From: an uncultured Clostridia bacterium
GTDB taxonomy: Bacteria; Bacillota; Clostridia; Christensenellales; UBA1242
Direction of reading: 5' to 3'
DNA: 64,000 nt
Assembly (NCBI GenBank): GCA_934754375.1
Contig: CAKVHT010000002.1
Span: 62,001 to 126,000 of the forward strand
In this document: piece after piece, positions 36,401-44,971 of the stretch
Layout of the letters: the number at the start of each line of letters is the position of its first letter
Position numbering within the stretch: the stretch's first letter is position 1
Program-made: the position numbers and the translations under genes
Notes under the pieces: generated by a model
What the model was told of the DNA's origin: nothing
Seen by the model: only the letters and a program-made list of their open reading frames with translations
Databases searched by the model: none

Positions 36401-38003
36401 CTTGGTTGGTCTCTTGTGATAAATCGGTTACATAAACCCTATAACCTATTGCATTTTCCACTTTATCAAAAGAAAGCAAGTACTTGTTGCTTGATACAAA
36501 GCCTGCATTTTTTGGTGTTTCAAGTTTGATTGAATAATTTGGTTTTTGAGTTGCTGTGTTTGAATTGGTGTTTGCTTTGATTGCTGTAACTTTAATTGAT
36601 GAGATTGTATAATCAATTGATGTTAAATCAATGCTTGTGTCTGTTGTGATAGTAACACCATTGTTTGTTTCAACAATATAGTACGCATCTTCAATAAGTG
36701 TCCACTCAATTTTATTGTTATTTAAGTTTATGTTAAGGCTAATTGATGTGTTGTTTGAATTGAAAACAAAATTTGAAAGTTCGCTTGTTTTTGCCCCAGA
36801 ACCTATTGTTTGAACAAATGCTGAAACATAATCTTCAGGCAACATGTAACTTAAAGTTGTGTTATCAAGGATATGTGTTTCAACCCCTGTATTTTTGCAA
36901 ACATAAACTTTGTAACCTATCAGTTGGCTAGATTCAATTGCTTGCCATGAGATAATATTTTGCTCACTGTTGTGCTCAACAACAGGACTTTCCATATTTC
37001 CTGCAATAGATAAACTTTCAACTAAAGACCAATCTGATGGCATGTAAAAATTTTTGCTTTGAGTTGTATACACTGATTGACAGCTCACTTTGACATTTTC
37101 AAGTGTGCTAAAATCTATCTGTTTTGATTTAAAGGCTTGATTTAAATTTATATACACCAAATTGTTGCAACTATTATCATGTTCAACATAGCTTGCATTC
37201 ATATCAATTTGCTCTGTTTGGTTGTTAAGTTCAATGTTTAAGCCATTTGCCAAGTTGTCAACGACTGCGGTCAAAATCCAATCATTTTGGACCTTATGCA
37301 ATTTTACCCCTGAAGGTGTTGCAAGTGTAATATAGTTTTCATAAACAATTTTGTGGCTAAATCCGCTTTCCAAATAATTGTTATCTCGGCTGATTGCTTT
37401 AACATAAAACTTAAACTCGCCTGCTTCAGTAAGCATAGAAGAAAAATCGAATTTGTTTAAACTATATACTGAAGAAAAGACATTTGACGCATTTGCAATT
37501 GTTTCTGGGTCGTCTGCTTCAACAACTGTTGATGGAGTTACAACTTTAACCATATAACTGCTTGCATTGTAAACATTATCCCAAGTGAGTGTTGTGCCTG
37601 TAATTTGTGTTTCTGGGGTTTCAACGTGCACTTGATGCACATAACTAACCACTTGTGAATACGCACTCTCTTTTTTCTTGGCTGCACAAGCTTTAACTTT
37701 TATTGCATAACTTTCGCCAAGGTTGAGCATACGAGATATGTCGTATTGCAGATAATTTACACCATTTTTATTGTATAATTCCATATATGGATTTTGGTTT
37801 GCAACAAAAACATTTTGTTCCAAATTGTTGATACTGATAACATAATATTCATCATTATTCACACGTTCAAAATTTATAATTCCGTCTGCTTTTACTGTTA
37901 AATTTGTTGGCGTGGAAAGATAGTCTTTGTTGAGGCTTTCACAACCAACAAATAAAATTGGCATAAATAAACTAAAGATAAATACCCAAAATCGTTTTTT
38001 CAT
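33492..38003 (-). CDS. Giant lipoprotein with FN3-like repeats and a transglutaminase-like domain lacking Cys
   Basis: A 1,503-residue protein with a signal peptide and lipobox ILFVGC (Cys about 21), so it is lipid-anchored outside the membrane. Residues about 30-950 are repeated beta-sandwich units resembling fibronectin type III, each opening with a pattern such as LSTPTNLTV, LATPSGVKL, LDVPQFVVD or LTTPHDLTH. Residues about 1090-1290 look like a transglutaminase/protease core: H1249 in HDHSW and D1268 in WYNVDLTYSD match the His and Asp of the triad, but the Cys position is Ser (S1209 in ATSESITKAF). It may be a pseudoenzyme or a binding module. AGGGG supports the start. It lies just upstream of gerAA on the same strand. 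Confidence 0.72.
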   Translation of the reverse strand: MKKRFWVFIFSLFMPILFVGCESLNKDYLSTPTNLTVKADGIINFERVNNDEYYVISINNLEQNVFVANQNPYMELYNKNGVNYLQYDISRMLNLGESYAIKVKACAAKKKESAYSQVVSYVHQVHVETPETQITGTTLTWDNVYNASSYMVKVVTPSTVVEADDPETIANASNVFSSVYSLNKFDFSSMLTEAGEFKFYVKAISRDNNYLESGFSHKIVYENYITLATPSGVKLHKVQNDWILTAVVDNLANGLNIELNNQTEQIDMNASYVEHDNSCNNLVYINLNQAFKSKQIDFSTLENVKVSCQSVYTTQSKNFYMPSDWSLVESLSIAGNMESPVVEHNSEQNIISWQAIESSQLIGYKVYVCKNTGVETHILDNTTLSYMLPEDYVSAFVQTIGSGAKTSELSNFVFNSNNTSISLNINLNNNKIEWTLIEDAYYIVETNNGVTITTDTSIDLTSIDYTISSIKVTAIKANTNSNTATQKPNYSIKLETPKNAGFVSSNKYLLSFDKVENAIGYRVYVTDLSQETNQAVCIEKLFSENRADLSNYVTRGKEYRVQVQAVADKFGIYTNSDLSGKDLTLTYNQILDVPQFVVDNLGSPVTISNDGARKYYLNFNGVEGAYRYEIMVNFNTKTVLHDNRATAYQVDITDFLTDINGEIMANAYNITLRALPQENDTITQASKSNSYAYKLRAQLKQVTNIVVTDPDKTEGKYILSFDLQDNAQNYSVEIIKLNDTEYTSYLASLTPKLTLPITNVKGAVDITAYVQQAGEYYIYMTAHPGADNSYYDPSDRSSTFAVVSKLQTLTTPHDLTHINQSKTEFLASWSGDNNADGYIIKITTPKGKEYIYKTTQTSFNINDVMTVEGNYKFAVKSMVGAKSESSKSYISSAYSEDYLFTYRYTELKDFERYGVCLFDDTTKYNYAISDVTNLTNLLWYHLLFGVDENYNLNIYINPTDDETVKQAIIRLASEASNYQLASGSTAIYDFEADVQWNSLLNNASNSSLLGYICRCLLGEYPELALVGNFVCEETNANVFSLKFKNLLNVEKVENTSHVRIAKDFVNNYKYIDKSLRRNTNSVFAIDTRKEMEVNTTEQLFMAVQYGFKPVFGTGSNIAKQVYENARLVLTAIASNNMTDLEKVTAIFDWLEYAYNINMDAKMITTGAVTKQGEISDWGMRAEFYLEGLLYNIRQASNGNLIVDNIQATSESITKAFVLLCGIEGIDARKINGSLLYKDTEASNVTGHDHSWNKVYIANENEANWYNVDLTYSDLRYDARTNSNSYNMASHLFFLVSDAYLQSNLNFGNNSNALKVNSMNEYQIVTMPANKQIGKIEANYDYYANTIKTISYEKLQEIVNNIYLVPSEDYMNEGATQAEDAPAQMWLKYMADSNYRQYLFSEYDGRISRLQSFIVNMLIYGKSMIVENSSSISSFELSVEENSSLDLGSYVVSQLTSLTRDTMNGMYITNEERNAQKYLSISTFSTFDRATNTTKIIVTMQYTN

Positions 38004-38241
38004 TTTACCCCTAAATAAAAGACAATTTATGTAAAATTAATTTTTGCAAAAATATCAAAAATTATCTTTATAAATCAATATTTATTATTTTTATTATACC
38101 CATTTATTTAACATAAATCAAATAATTTAGACAAAATATAATATTATTATGCATCAATGAAAAATCATATTAAAAATTAATTTTCATACATTATTTTAAA
38201 GCACAACGAATTTAAAAGTTAGTATTTTTATTGAGGTAATT

Positions 38242-38970
38242 ATGTATTATTGTAGTGATTTTGTTTCTAGACCAGTTTTATCACTTTATGAGGGGGAATT
38301 GATTGGTTCTGTTGACAAACTTTTGTTTGACAAAAAACTTAAAAAATTATTGTTTTTGGAATTGATTGGAGAGAATGATAACCGGTTCTTGCTTCCAACT
38401 AAAAACATATACAATGTTGGCAAAAACGCAATCACAATCAAAAACAACACTGCCATAACATTGAAAACTGATGACGAATGCTATGCAGGTTGTCCTATTG
38501 GCTCAAAGGCTTTCAATATAAAGGGCGAATTTTTAGGCATTGTTAAAGAGGTGATTTTAACCGAAAAATATCTTACTGAAAAATTGTCTTTTGAAAATGA
38601 TGTTGTTGTCAACTCAAACATGATTGCTTCTTCAGGCAAAAACACAGTTGTGTTCTACGACAAAAACACCAATGTTGACGTAAGCAAATTTGTGCCAAAC
38701 AAAATGCCAAAGATTTTCAAAACAAAACAGCAACAACTGACTAGTGTCTTGCCCATTGCGGATAAATCAAAAAACAATCTTGTAGAAATAGAATCTAATC
38801 CAAAACTCATTCAAAACACAGATTTCTTAATCGGCAAAGTATGTTTAAAAGACATATACAATTTTAATAACGAAATCCTTATCAAAGCACATGCAGTGGT
38901 TACAAAAAAGAATCTTAAAGAAATAAACAAATACGGCAAAATGCGTGAACTTATGCTTTATTGCAAATAG
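38242..38970 (+). CDS. PRC-barrel domain protein
   Basis: A 242-residue soluble protein with at least two PRC-barrel-like folds: residues about 4-70 (SRPVLSLYEGELIGSVDKLL) and about 80-145 (GCPIGSKAFNIKGEFLGIVK), plus a third related C-terminal unit (LIGKVCLKDIYNFNNEILIK then AVVTKKNLKEINKYGKMREL). PRC barrels bind RNA, proteins or photosynthetic complexes; in Bacillota, members are linked to sporulation (YlmC/YmxH) or rRNA processing (RimM), but this longer type is not characterised. GAGG lies before the ATG. It is monocistronic. The divergent 238-bp gap before it is A+T-rich with no clear features. Confidence 0.75.
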   Translation: MYYCSDFVSRPVLSLYEGELIGSVDKLLFDKKLKKLLFLELIGENDNRFLLPTKNIYNVGKNAITIKNNTAITLKTDDECYAGCPIGSKAFNIKGEFLGIVKEVILTEKYLTEKLSFENDVVVNSNMIASSGKNTVVFYDKNTNVDVSKFVPNKMPKIFKTKQQQLTSVLPIADKSKNNLVEIESNPKLIQNTDFLIGKVCLKDIYNFNNEILIKAHAVVTKKNLKEINKYGKMRELMLYCK

Positions 38971-39010
38971 TTAAATTTAAATTGAATATGTAAAAAACAC
39001 AAAAAATATA

Positions 39011-39048
39011 AAAAATATTGCAAAAAACACACATTTTGCAATATTTTT
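39011..39048. terminator. Bidirectional terminator between the PRC-barrel and ferritin-like genes
   Basis: A perfect 15-bp stem AAAAATATTGCAAAA/TTTTGCAATATTTTT with an 8-nt loop between convergent genes. Confidence 0.9.
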
Positions 39049-39073
39049 AACATTTATATTAAAAATTTTTGTA

Positions 39074-39589
39074 TTATAATGACAAGAAATGTACATTGTC
39101 TTTTATGGTTTTTAAAACTTCAATATGCTTCTTTTCGTCTAAAATAATCCTAGCAAACAAATCTTTTAAACTTTGGTTGCTTACCTTATTGATTGCATTG
39201 GTATAACTTTTGATTGTCGTTTCTTCGCCATAAATATTATTATTCAACATCTCGTTAAGTTTTTGAGTGTAATTAATACATCTGGTGTTGAACAATGTTC
39301 CGTTTGCATCTTCATAAACAGGCACTCCACCAAAGGCTGTGATTGCATGCATGAGCATATCAAGATGCTCCATTTCAACAATCGCAATTTCTTCTAAAAT
39401 ATTTGCAATATCCGCATGTGTTTTATCCGCAATTACAGATTGATAAATATATGTAAGGACAGCTTCCAATTCACTAGCACTTGAAAAAGCTAAATTTCTT
39501 AAAATGGCAACTGTCATTTTATCAGCCACCGCATTTTCTATTTCTGGATATGGCTTATCAACCCTAACTTCAATTTCATCTAAATTCAT
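39074..39589 (-). CDS. Ferritin-like di-iron/manganese protein
   Basis: A 171-residue four-helix-bundle protein of the ferritin/rubrerythrin superfamily. Two helix pairs each provide a Glu and an ExxH: SELEAVLTYIYQ with EMEHLDML, and YGEETTIKSY with DEKKHIEVL. This gives the usual six-ligand dinuclear metal site. There is no C-terminal rubredoxin domain, so it is not a classical rubrerythrin. Relatives include Mn-catalase-like, bacterioferritin-like and spore-coat CotJC-like proteins. A role in oxygen or peroxide tolerance of an anaerobe is likely but inferred. AGGAG lies nine bases before the ATG. It is monocistronic. Confidence 0.82.
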   Translation of the reverse strand: MNLDEIEVRVDKPYPEIENAVADKMTVAILRNLAFSSASELEAVLTYIYQSVIADKTHADIANILEEIAIVEMEHLDMLMHAITAFGGVPVYEDANGTLFNTRCINYTQKLNEMLNNNIYGEETTIKSYTNAINKVSNQSLKDLFARIILDEKKHIEVLKTIKDNVHFLSL

Positions 39590-39902
39590 AATTATCTCCT
39601 ATCTAGATTTATGTTTCAATCTAAATAAATGTTAACGCCTCAAAATTTCACACTTTCATAAAAAAATATTTATAATAAAATTAATAAAAAAAATTAATAA
39701 AAAACAAAAATAATTGAAATAATTCATAATTATATGTTATTTTTTATATTTATTAAAATTTTTAATAAATTAATTTTAATTACAATTTTTTAAGCAATAT
39801 TATTTTTTATTTGTTAAAAATAAATTTATATGCTAAAATTATTTTAATAGTATAACAATATCAAAATTTAATTTATTGTTTAAACTTAAAAAGGTAAAAA
39901 TA
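39590..39902. other. Very A+T-rich divergent intergenic region; ATPase promoter
   Basis: 313 bp between the ferritin-like gene and the P-type ATPase gene, almost entirely A and T from about 39655 on. The only sites I can support are a promoter for the ATPase at 39811-39839 (TTGTTA, 17 bp, TAAAAT) and the ribosome-binding site AAAAAGG near 39890. The leader would be about 55 nt. I see no gene or RNA in it. Confidence 0.6.
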
Positions 39903-42314
39903 ATGACAAACAAAAACAACAAAAAGCAAAAAGTAAAACCAACTAAGAATATTACTAGATTTAATCCTAAAACAGATGTGGGATTAACCTCTGAACAAGT
40001 TCAAAAACGCATTGAACAAAATTTGGTTAATGTAACAAGCACAAAGACAACTAAAAGCATTTGGAGCATCATTGCAAAAAATGTTTTCACCTTTTTCAAT
40101 CTAACCTGTGTTTTGGTTGCCATTGCTTTGACAATTGTTGGTGCTTATAGCGATATGATGTTTATGGTTATTGTTGTGATAAACACAACCATAGGCATTG
40201 TTCAAGAAATACGTGCAAAACGCACAATGGATAAATTATCACTGACCAACTCTAATTTTACAAAAGTCATTCGTGACGGTGAAGAACAAGAAATTTATAA
40301 AACTGAAGTTGTATTAGATGACTTGCTGGTTTTAAACCCTGGCATGCAAATTGCTTGTGATAGTATTGTTGTGGACGGCAATATTGAAGTGAACGAAAGT
40401 CTGCTCACAGGCGAAAGTTTACCAATCAAAAAATCCAAGGGCGACAGTTTGCTTGGTGGCAGTTTTATTTCAAGTGGAACATGTGTTGCAAAAGTAAACA
40501 AAATTGGAGATGATAATTATATTGCAGAATTAAGCCAAAAGGCAAAGAAATTTAAACAAGCAAAAAGTGAACTTTTAACTTCCCTTCGAGCCTTGATCAA
40601 AATCATCAGCATTTTTATGGTTCCAATTGCAATCTTGATGGCATACAACAACTATAAATATTATCTTGCAAACCCAGCACAAGATTACAACCTACTATAC
40701 ATGACAATAACAAAAACAAGCGGTTGCATCATCGCCATGATACCTGCAGGCATGTTTTTGTTGACGTCTGTAGCATTGGCAGTCAGTGTTGTTAGATTAG
40801 CAAAAAAGCACACATTGGTTCAAGATTTATATTGTATTGAAATGCTTGCTCGCACTGATGTTTTGTGTTTGGATAAAACTGGCACTTTAACAAATGGTTC
40901 AATGAGTGTTAAAGACGTTGTGTTATTGTCAAAGCAAACTGAAAAAGATGTTGATAAAATCATTTCTTCAATGGTGAATGCCTTCCATGATGCAAACCAC
41001 ACCGCTCTAGCCTTAAAGTCATATTTTGGCAAACCATGTTATTCAGCTGATAAAGCAATACCATTTTCAAGTGAACGTAAATTTATGGGTTGCAAATTTA
41101 GGTCGGTTGGTGCTTATAAACTTGGTGCTTATGAATTTGTTATGGATAAACCTTCAGAAGAAATCAAAAAACAAGCAGAAGAATTTTCAATGAGTGGGTA
41201 TCGTGTGCTTTTGCTTGCAGAATGTGACGCAAACTTCAGCGCAAGCAGTGCAAAACCTGTTGCTTTTGTGTTATTACAAGATAATATCCGTAAAGACGCA
41301 CCAAAAACAATTCAATGGTTTAAGGACAATGGCGTTGATATCAAAATTATTTCTGGCGACAACCCAATCACTGTAAGCGAAGTTGCAAAACGTGTTGGGG
41401 TTGAAAATTATGATAAATATATCAGCCTTTATGGCATGAGCAATACAGAAGTTATGGAAGCTGCCACAAAATATTCAATCTTCGGCCGTGTCACACCAGA
41501 ACAAAAGGCAATATTGGTTAAATCATTGAAATCTCAAGGCAAAACAGTTGCCATGACTGGTGACGGTGTTAACGATATTCTAGCCCTTAAAGAAGCCGAT
41601 TGTTCAGTTGCCATTGCGGCGGGGAGTGACGCAGCAAGAAGTGTCAGCCAGTTAGTTTTGCTGGATAGCAATTTTAGCTCGATGCCAAGTGTTGTTGCCG
41701 AAGGAAGAAGGGTTGTAAACAATATTCAAAAATCATCTTCACTTTTCCTTATGAAAACATTCTTTGCAATTTGTATAGCAGTATTTGTATTATGCTTAAA
41801 CAAAACCTATCCTTTCAGCCCAATTCAATTCACTTTGCTTGAAGTGTTTGTTATTGGTCTGCCGTCATTCTTCTTGGCACTTCAACCAAACACAAACAAA
41901 ATTCAGGGTAGATTTTTGGTCAACATTGCTAAAAACACCATACCTGCAGGGTTATGCTTAATCGCTTCAACAATCACAATGTATATTTACCAAATGTTCA
42001 CAGGCATTTCAACCGAAGTGCTTGTAACAATGTCTTCATTAGCTCTTTTAGTTGTTGGCTTTATTGCTTTGTTTAGTATGTGCAAACCTTTCAACTGGTT
42101 TAAAACTTTGATGTATTTGGCTTGTTTAGGCTTAACCATAACTGCTGTCGTTGTTCTTTATGACTTATTCAAATATGTCTCATTGTCATACCCTGACATA
42201 TTGTTCTTAATAATAGTATGTCAAACAACCTATCCTATATATTTGGTATTGTGCAAACTTTTCGAACTGCCAAATAAAGTTCAACAAAAGAGCGACCAGT
42301 CTAATCAACAATAA
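39903..42314 (+). CDS. Cation-transporting P-type ATPase (HAD-IC), specificity unclear
   Basis: An 803-residue P-type ATPase. Actuator motif TGESLPIKKSKGD, phosphorylation site DKTGTLTNG, and hinge TGDGVNDILALKEADCSVAI are all intact, with four N-terminal and about six C-terminal membrane helices. In membrane helix 4, where calcium and magnesium pumps have PEGL, it has IPAGM. It therefore belongs to a poorly characterised group in Bacillota, and the ion cannot be named. No heavy-metal binding domain is present. The start at 39903 is chosen by AAAAAGG; a TTG 27 bases upstream is rejected. Its stop overlaps the end of a convergent gene by 14 bases. Confidence 0.9.
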   Translation: MTNKNNKKQKVKPTKNITRFNPKTDVGLTSEQVQKRIEQNLVNVTSTKTTKSIWSIIAKNVFTFFNLTCVLVAIALTIVGAYSDMMFMVIVVINTTIGIVQEIRAKRTMDKLSLTNSNFTKVIRDGEEQEIYKTEVVLDDLLVLNPGMQIACDSIVVDGNIEVNESLLTGESLPIKKSKGDSLLGGSFISSGTCVAKVNKIGDDNYIAELSQKAKKFKQAKSELLTSLRALIKIISIFMVPIAILMAYNNYKYYLANPAQDYNLLYMTITKTSGCIIAMIPAGMFLLTSVALAVSVVRLAKKHTLVQDLYCIEMLARTDVLCLDKTGTLTNGSMSVKDVVLLSKQTEKDVDKIISSMVNAFHDANHTALALKSYFGKPCYSADKAIPFSSERKFMGCKFRSVGAYKLGAYEFVMDKPSEEIKKQAEEFSMSGYRVLLLAECDANFSASSAKPVAFVLLQDNIRKDAPKTIQWFKDNGVDIKIISGDNPITVSEVAKRVGVENYDKYISLYGMSNTEVMEAATKYSIFGRVTPEQKAILVKSLKSQGKTVAMTGDGVNDILALKEADCSVAIAAGSDAARSVSQLVLLDSNFSSMPSVVAEGRRVVNNIQKSSSLFLMKTFFAICIAVFVLCLNKTYPFSPIQFTLLEVFVIGLPSFFLALQPNTNKIQGRFLVNIAKNTIPAGLCLIASTITMYIYQMFTGISTEVLVTMSSLALLVVGFIALFSMCKPFNWFKTLMYLACLGLTITAVVVLYDLFKYVSLSYPDILFLIIVCQTTYPIYLVLCKLFELPNKVQQKSDQSNQQ

Positions 42315-43227
42315 TATTTACAATCTTATCATCTACAATTTCAAATTCACAAATGCCCACTAGGGCATTTTTTTTGATTAAAGCCATCGTTGTTGAATTA
42401 AGTGGAAAATAACTATCAAATTCTGGAAAAAATTGTTTTGCAGTTTTTTCATCAAAGCCAAGCGACTTTTCCACAAGATTTGCACAATATTTGAAGTTCC
42501 CAGCAACAATGCAATCCATAAATATCAAGGCAATAAAATCTGGTTTTAAATTCATTTCATAATCGTCAAGATAGACCAAATATGTTTCAGTTTCCCCTGT
42601 CTTAACACTTAATACCTTGCCCTGATTTAATCCGTCATTTAGATGTTTTAATATTTGACGTTCTTCTCTGTCGTTGTTGTATTCGTCATAATAATCCGCC
42701 CATAAAAGTTTATCTTTGTTGAATGCTACCAAGAAATTTCTTTTACCCACAAAAAATATGTAGCAATTGTCTTTGTCGGTTTCGTAATGAGAAAATTTGA
42801 TATCTTTCACATTCATATTAACCAATTGCTTTTCTCCCATATTGACAACAAGATTTTTTGAACACATGACAGAAATTTGTTTGCCAGAGAACTCAAAACT
42901 TCTTAAATCACACCCCTCAAAATTATGAAATGTTAAAAAAAGATATCTGTCAGATTTCCATTCGAGACAAGTTAAATTTTTGTGGTTGTTGGTGGCAAAA
43001 TTCAAATATGATTCATAAAAATTTACATACAATGGTTCAGCATTATTTGCAATGCAACAATATATCTTATTCTCAACACCCTCAACTTTGTATGGCACAT
43101 TTGCCTTAATGTTTATATCTGGAATATCACAAATATTGCAATCACAATTTGAAATCAAATAATTCATATAAATATGTATGTTGTCAGAAGCAAAATATTG
43201 CCAATCAGCAACCTTATAAAACCACAT
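42301..43227 (-). CDS. Hypothetical protein, 308 residues
   Basis: Not recognised. The frame stays open for 121 codons upstream, but AAAAAAGG five bases before the ATG at 43227 and a gene on the opposite strand in the extension decide for this start. The product is soluble and rich in Asn, Tyr and Cys (a CDCNIC cluster near residue 29), with many short beta-strand-like stretches in the first 200 residues, then a helical segment around EERQILKHLNDGLNQGKVLS. Overall it looks like a beta-propeller or other all-beta fold. It converges on the P-type ATPase with a 14-bp overlap of the two stops, and is divergent from a small coiled-coil gene. Confidence 0.65.
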   Translation of the reverse strand: MWFYKVADWQYFASDNIHIYMNYLISNCDCNICDIPDINIKANVPYKVEGVENKIYCCIANNAEPLYVNFYESYLNFATNNHKNLTCLEWKSDRYLFLTFHNFEGCDLRSFEFSGKQISVMCSKNLVVNMGEKQLVNMNVKDIKFSHYETDKDNCYIFFVGKRNFLVAFNKDKLLWADYYDEYNNDREERQILKHLNDGLNQGKVLSVKTGETETYLVYLDDYEMNLKPDFIALIFMDCIVAGNFKYCANLVEKSLGFDEKTAKQFFPEFDSYFPLNSTTMALIKKNALVGICEFEIVDDKIVNIIVD

Positions 43228-43300
43228 CAAAACCTTTTTTGCAACAAATATAGCCAAATAAATCACTGATAAATTTGAAACCTTGGGGGAAAATATTTTT

Positions 43301-43603
43301 ATGATTAAAGATGAACAAATAACAAATTCAACCCCAACAAATGAAGCAAAATCACAAAACTGCACAATGCACGTTATGCCTCCACAGATTAGCGACGAAG
43401 ACATAAATGCCCTTTTTGCAGGCATCATAACAATAGTAAGAAAAAAAATTGAATTAGAAACAAAAGCAGAAATCATAAATTCCACATCAAATGTTGAAAG
43501 GCTTTTAAGCGAACTCAAAGCAAAACAAGCTGAATGTAATCGTTTGAAAAATGAAATAACATATTTGAAAAATTTATTAAACACTAACAATATTAACTGC
43601 TAA
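43301..43603 (+). CDS. Small coiled-coil protein, 100 residues
   Basis: Not recognised. Preceded by GGGGGA eleven bases before the ATG. The first 35 residues are polar and unstructured (Asn/Thr/Ser-rich), a helix follows (about 36-65; ISDEDINALFAGIITIVRKK), and residues about 68-96 form a short coiled coil (VERLLSELKAKQAECNRLKN) ending in an Asn-rich tail with a terminal Cys. It lies opposite the open N-terminal extension of the neighbouring minus-strand frame. The hydrophilic composition and ribosome-binding site make this strand the real one. It stands 203 bp before the diadenylate-cyclase-like gene on the same strand and may relate to it. Confidence 0.6.
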   Translation: MIKDEQITNSTPTNEAKSQNCTMHVMPPQISDEDINALFAGIITIVRKKIELETKAEIINSTSNVERLLSELKAKQAECNRLKNEITYLKNLLNTNNINC

Positions 43604-43765
43604 CGCACACAAAATTTTCTAACAAAAAAATTATTTAGCAAATAAAATATTGTTATAAAAATTCAAAACATCTTTGTAATTTGTGACAAAAATATAAAAA
43701 AATTAATAAAAAAGAATAAAAAAATTGAATTTGTCAAGAATTTTCAACAATTTTTTTAATTTCGT

Positions 43766-43794
43766 TTGCATAAATAAAATAAAATTGCTATATT
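43766..43794 (+). promoter_or_regulatory. Promoter of the DAC-fold gene
   Basis: TTGCAT (43766-43771), 17 bp, TATATT (43789-43794). The start would be near 43801, leaving a leader of only about six bases with no Shine-Dalgarno sequence before the ATG at 43807. Confidence 0.55.
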
Positions 43795-43806
43795 CTTTTT
43801 ATAAAT

Positions 43807-44955
43807 ATGGACGAAACAATTTTTTTTGACAATGCCAAGGAAAAGGTTACCAAATTCTTTGAACAAGAATTTGAAAATTTTCCACCGCTTTTAATGTCTC
43901 ACTTTTTAAACAGATTTAACGATATGTTAGATTATGCTGAAGAAGATTTAAAAATTAAGCCCAAAATAATTTTTACAGACAACATTGATTCACTTGTGAA
44001 ATTTGTTCCAAAGACAATGGCTTTGACAATCTTTGAAGATAATGAAGCCACAATGTTCAACAGCAGGTTAAAATCAATTTTGGCATTGATGCGTCAGGAC
44101 TGGTGCTTGTTTATCGACCTCAAAGAAGACAAAATTTCTTACGGTTTGATAATGAGTTTTAGAAGCATAAAAGACAAAAACTTTCTACAGGTTTTGGAAG
44201 ACACAACGTTTTCAAAAGAGCGCACATCAAAAACACATTGTGTTATTGCAAGGCCTCTTAACTCATACTCAATGTTATTGCATTCTATTGGTGGCGAAAC
44301 ATTAACAGTAAACTTTTCATTGGATAAATCCAAGAACAATGTTTTCACAAAAGAAATTCGTGAACTTGTTGATGCAACATTTAGCAAACTACGCACTACT
44401 CAACGCAAACTTGAAGACATGAAAAACATGTATATGAATATTTTCACTAACGTGTTGAATGATGTGCATGGTGCGCTTTGTGTTATTGTGGATAAAGATT
44501 ATGTTGACACTGGCCTTTTTGAAGACGGTATTTGGCTGAAAGAGCCAATCACTTTTAGCAGATTGTTCACACAAAGCAAAAGTTACAGCGAGGTAAAACT
44601 TCAAGCGCATGCTGACCTGTTTTTAAAAATGTTGAACTTTGACGGTATCACAATCATTGACAACCTTGGCAGATTGCGTGCTTACAATGTGTTTGTTGAA
44701 CCAAATTCAAAAAAAGTTGGATACATTGTTGGTGGTGCAAGGAAACGTGCTGCCTTCCACATCTTAAGCAGTAAACGCAAAGGCATTGTTGGTGTTTATT
44801 TCCAAAGTCACGAAGGTGAAGTTTTCTTCCAAGCATTAAAACAACCAAAACCAAAAGAAGAAAAACACGAAAAGAAAGACGACCAAAAGCAATCAAAAGT
44901 TGTTACTCCTGTTGAGCAACAACCTTCAACCAATGATCAACCTGAAAACAAATAA
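43807..44955 (+). CDS. Diverged diadenylate-cyclase-fold (DisA_N-like) protein, probable nucleotide sensor
   Basis: A 382-residue soluble protein. Residues about 222-342 align with the DAC domain that makes c-di-AMP: a strand-rich start (ALCVIVDK), the site of the DGA motif as FDGITIID (278-285), and the RHR motif region as GGARKRAAFHI (309-319), followed by GIVGVYFQSHEGEVFF where DAC enzymes have VVVSEETG. DGA is changed to DGI and RHR to RKR, and the SEE acidic pair is altered, so catalysis is doubtful. Such diverged DAC domains have been proposed as nucleotide sensors. Residues 1-200 form a separate mixed domain (WCLFIDLKEDKISYGLIM), and the tail (345-382) is a Lys/Gln/Pro-rich linker. Neighbours are unknown genes and a P-type ATPase. 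Confidence 0.62.
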   Translation: MDETIFFDNAKEKVTKFFEQEFENFPPLLMSHFLNRFNDMLDYAEEDLKIKPKIIFTDNIDSLVKFVPKTMALTIFEDNEATMFNSRLKSILALMRQDWCLFIDLKEDKISYGLIMSFRSIKDKNFLQVLEDTTFSKERTSKTHCVIARPLNSYSMLLHSIGGETLTVNFSLDKSKNNVFTKEIRELVDATFSKLRTTQRKLEDMKNMYMNIFTNVLNDVHGALCVIVDKDYVDTGLFEDGIWLKEPITFSRLFTQSKSYSEVKLQAHADLFLKMLNFDGITIIDNLGRLRAYNVFVEPNSKKVGYIVGGARKRAAFHILSSKRKGIVGVYFQSHEGEVFFQALKQPKPKEEKHEKKDDQKQSKVVTPVEQQPSTNDQPENK

Positions 44956-44971
44956 ATCATAATTAATACAT

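Noticed and set aside
39640..39860. A hidden small gene or RNA in the A+T-rich gap before the P-type ATPase
   Set aside because: No start codon with a ribosome-binding site and no stable structure could be found. The composition alone explains the scattered short repeats.
43228..43590. A 121-codon N-terminal extension of the 308-residue unknown protein
   Set aside because: The ATG at 43227 has an AAAAAAGG site at ideal spacing, and the extension is antisense to a small gene with coding-like composition and a purine-rich ribosome-binding site.
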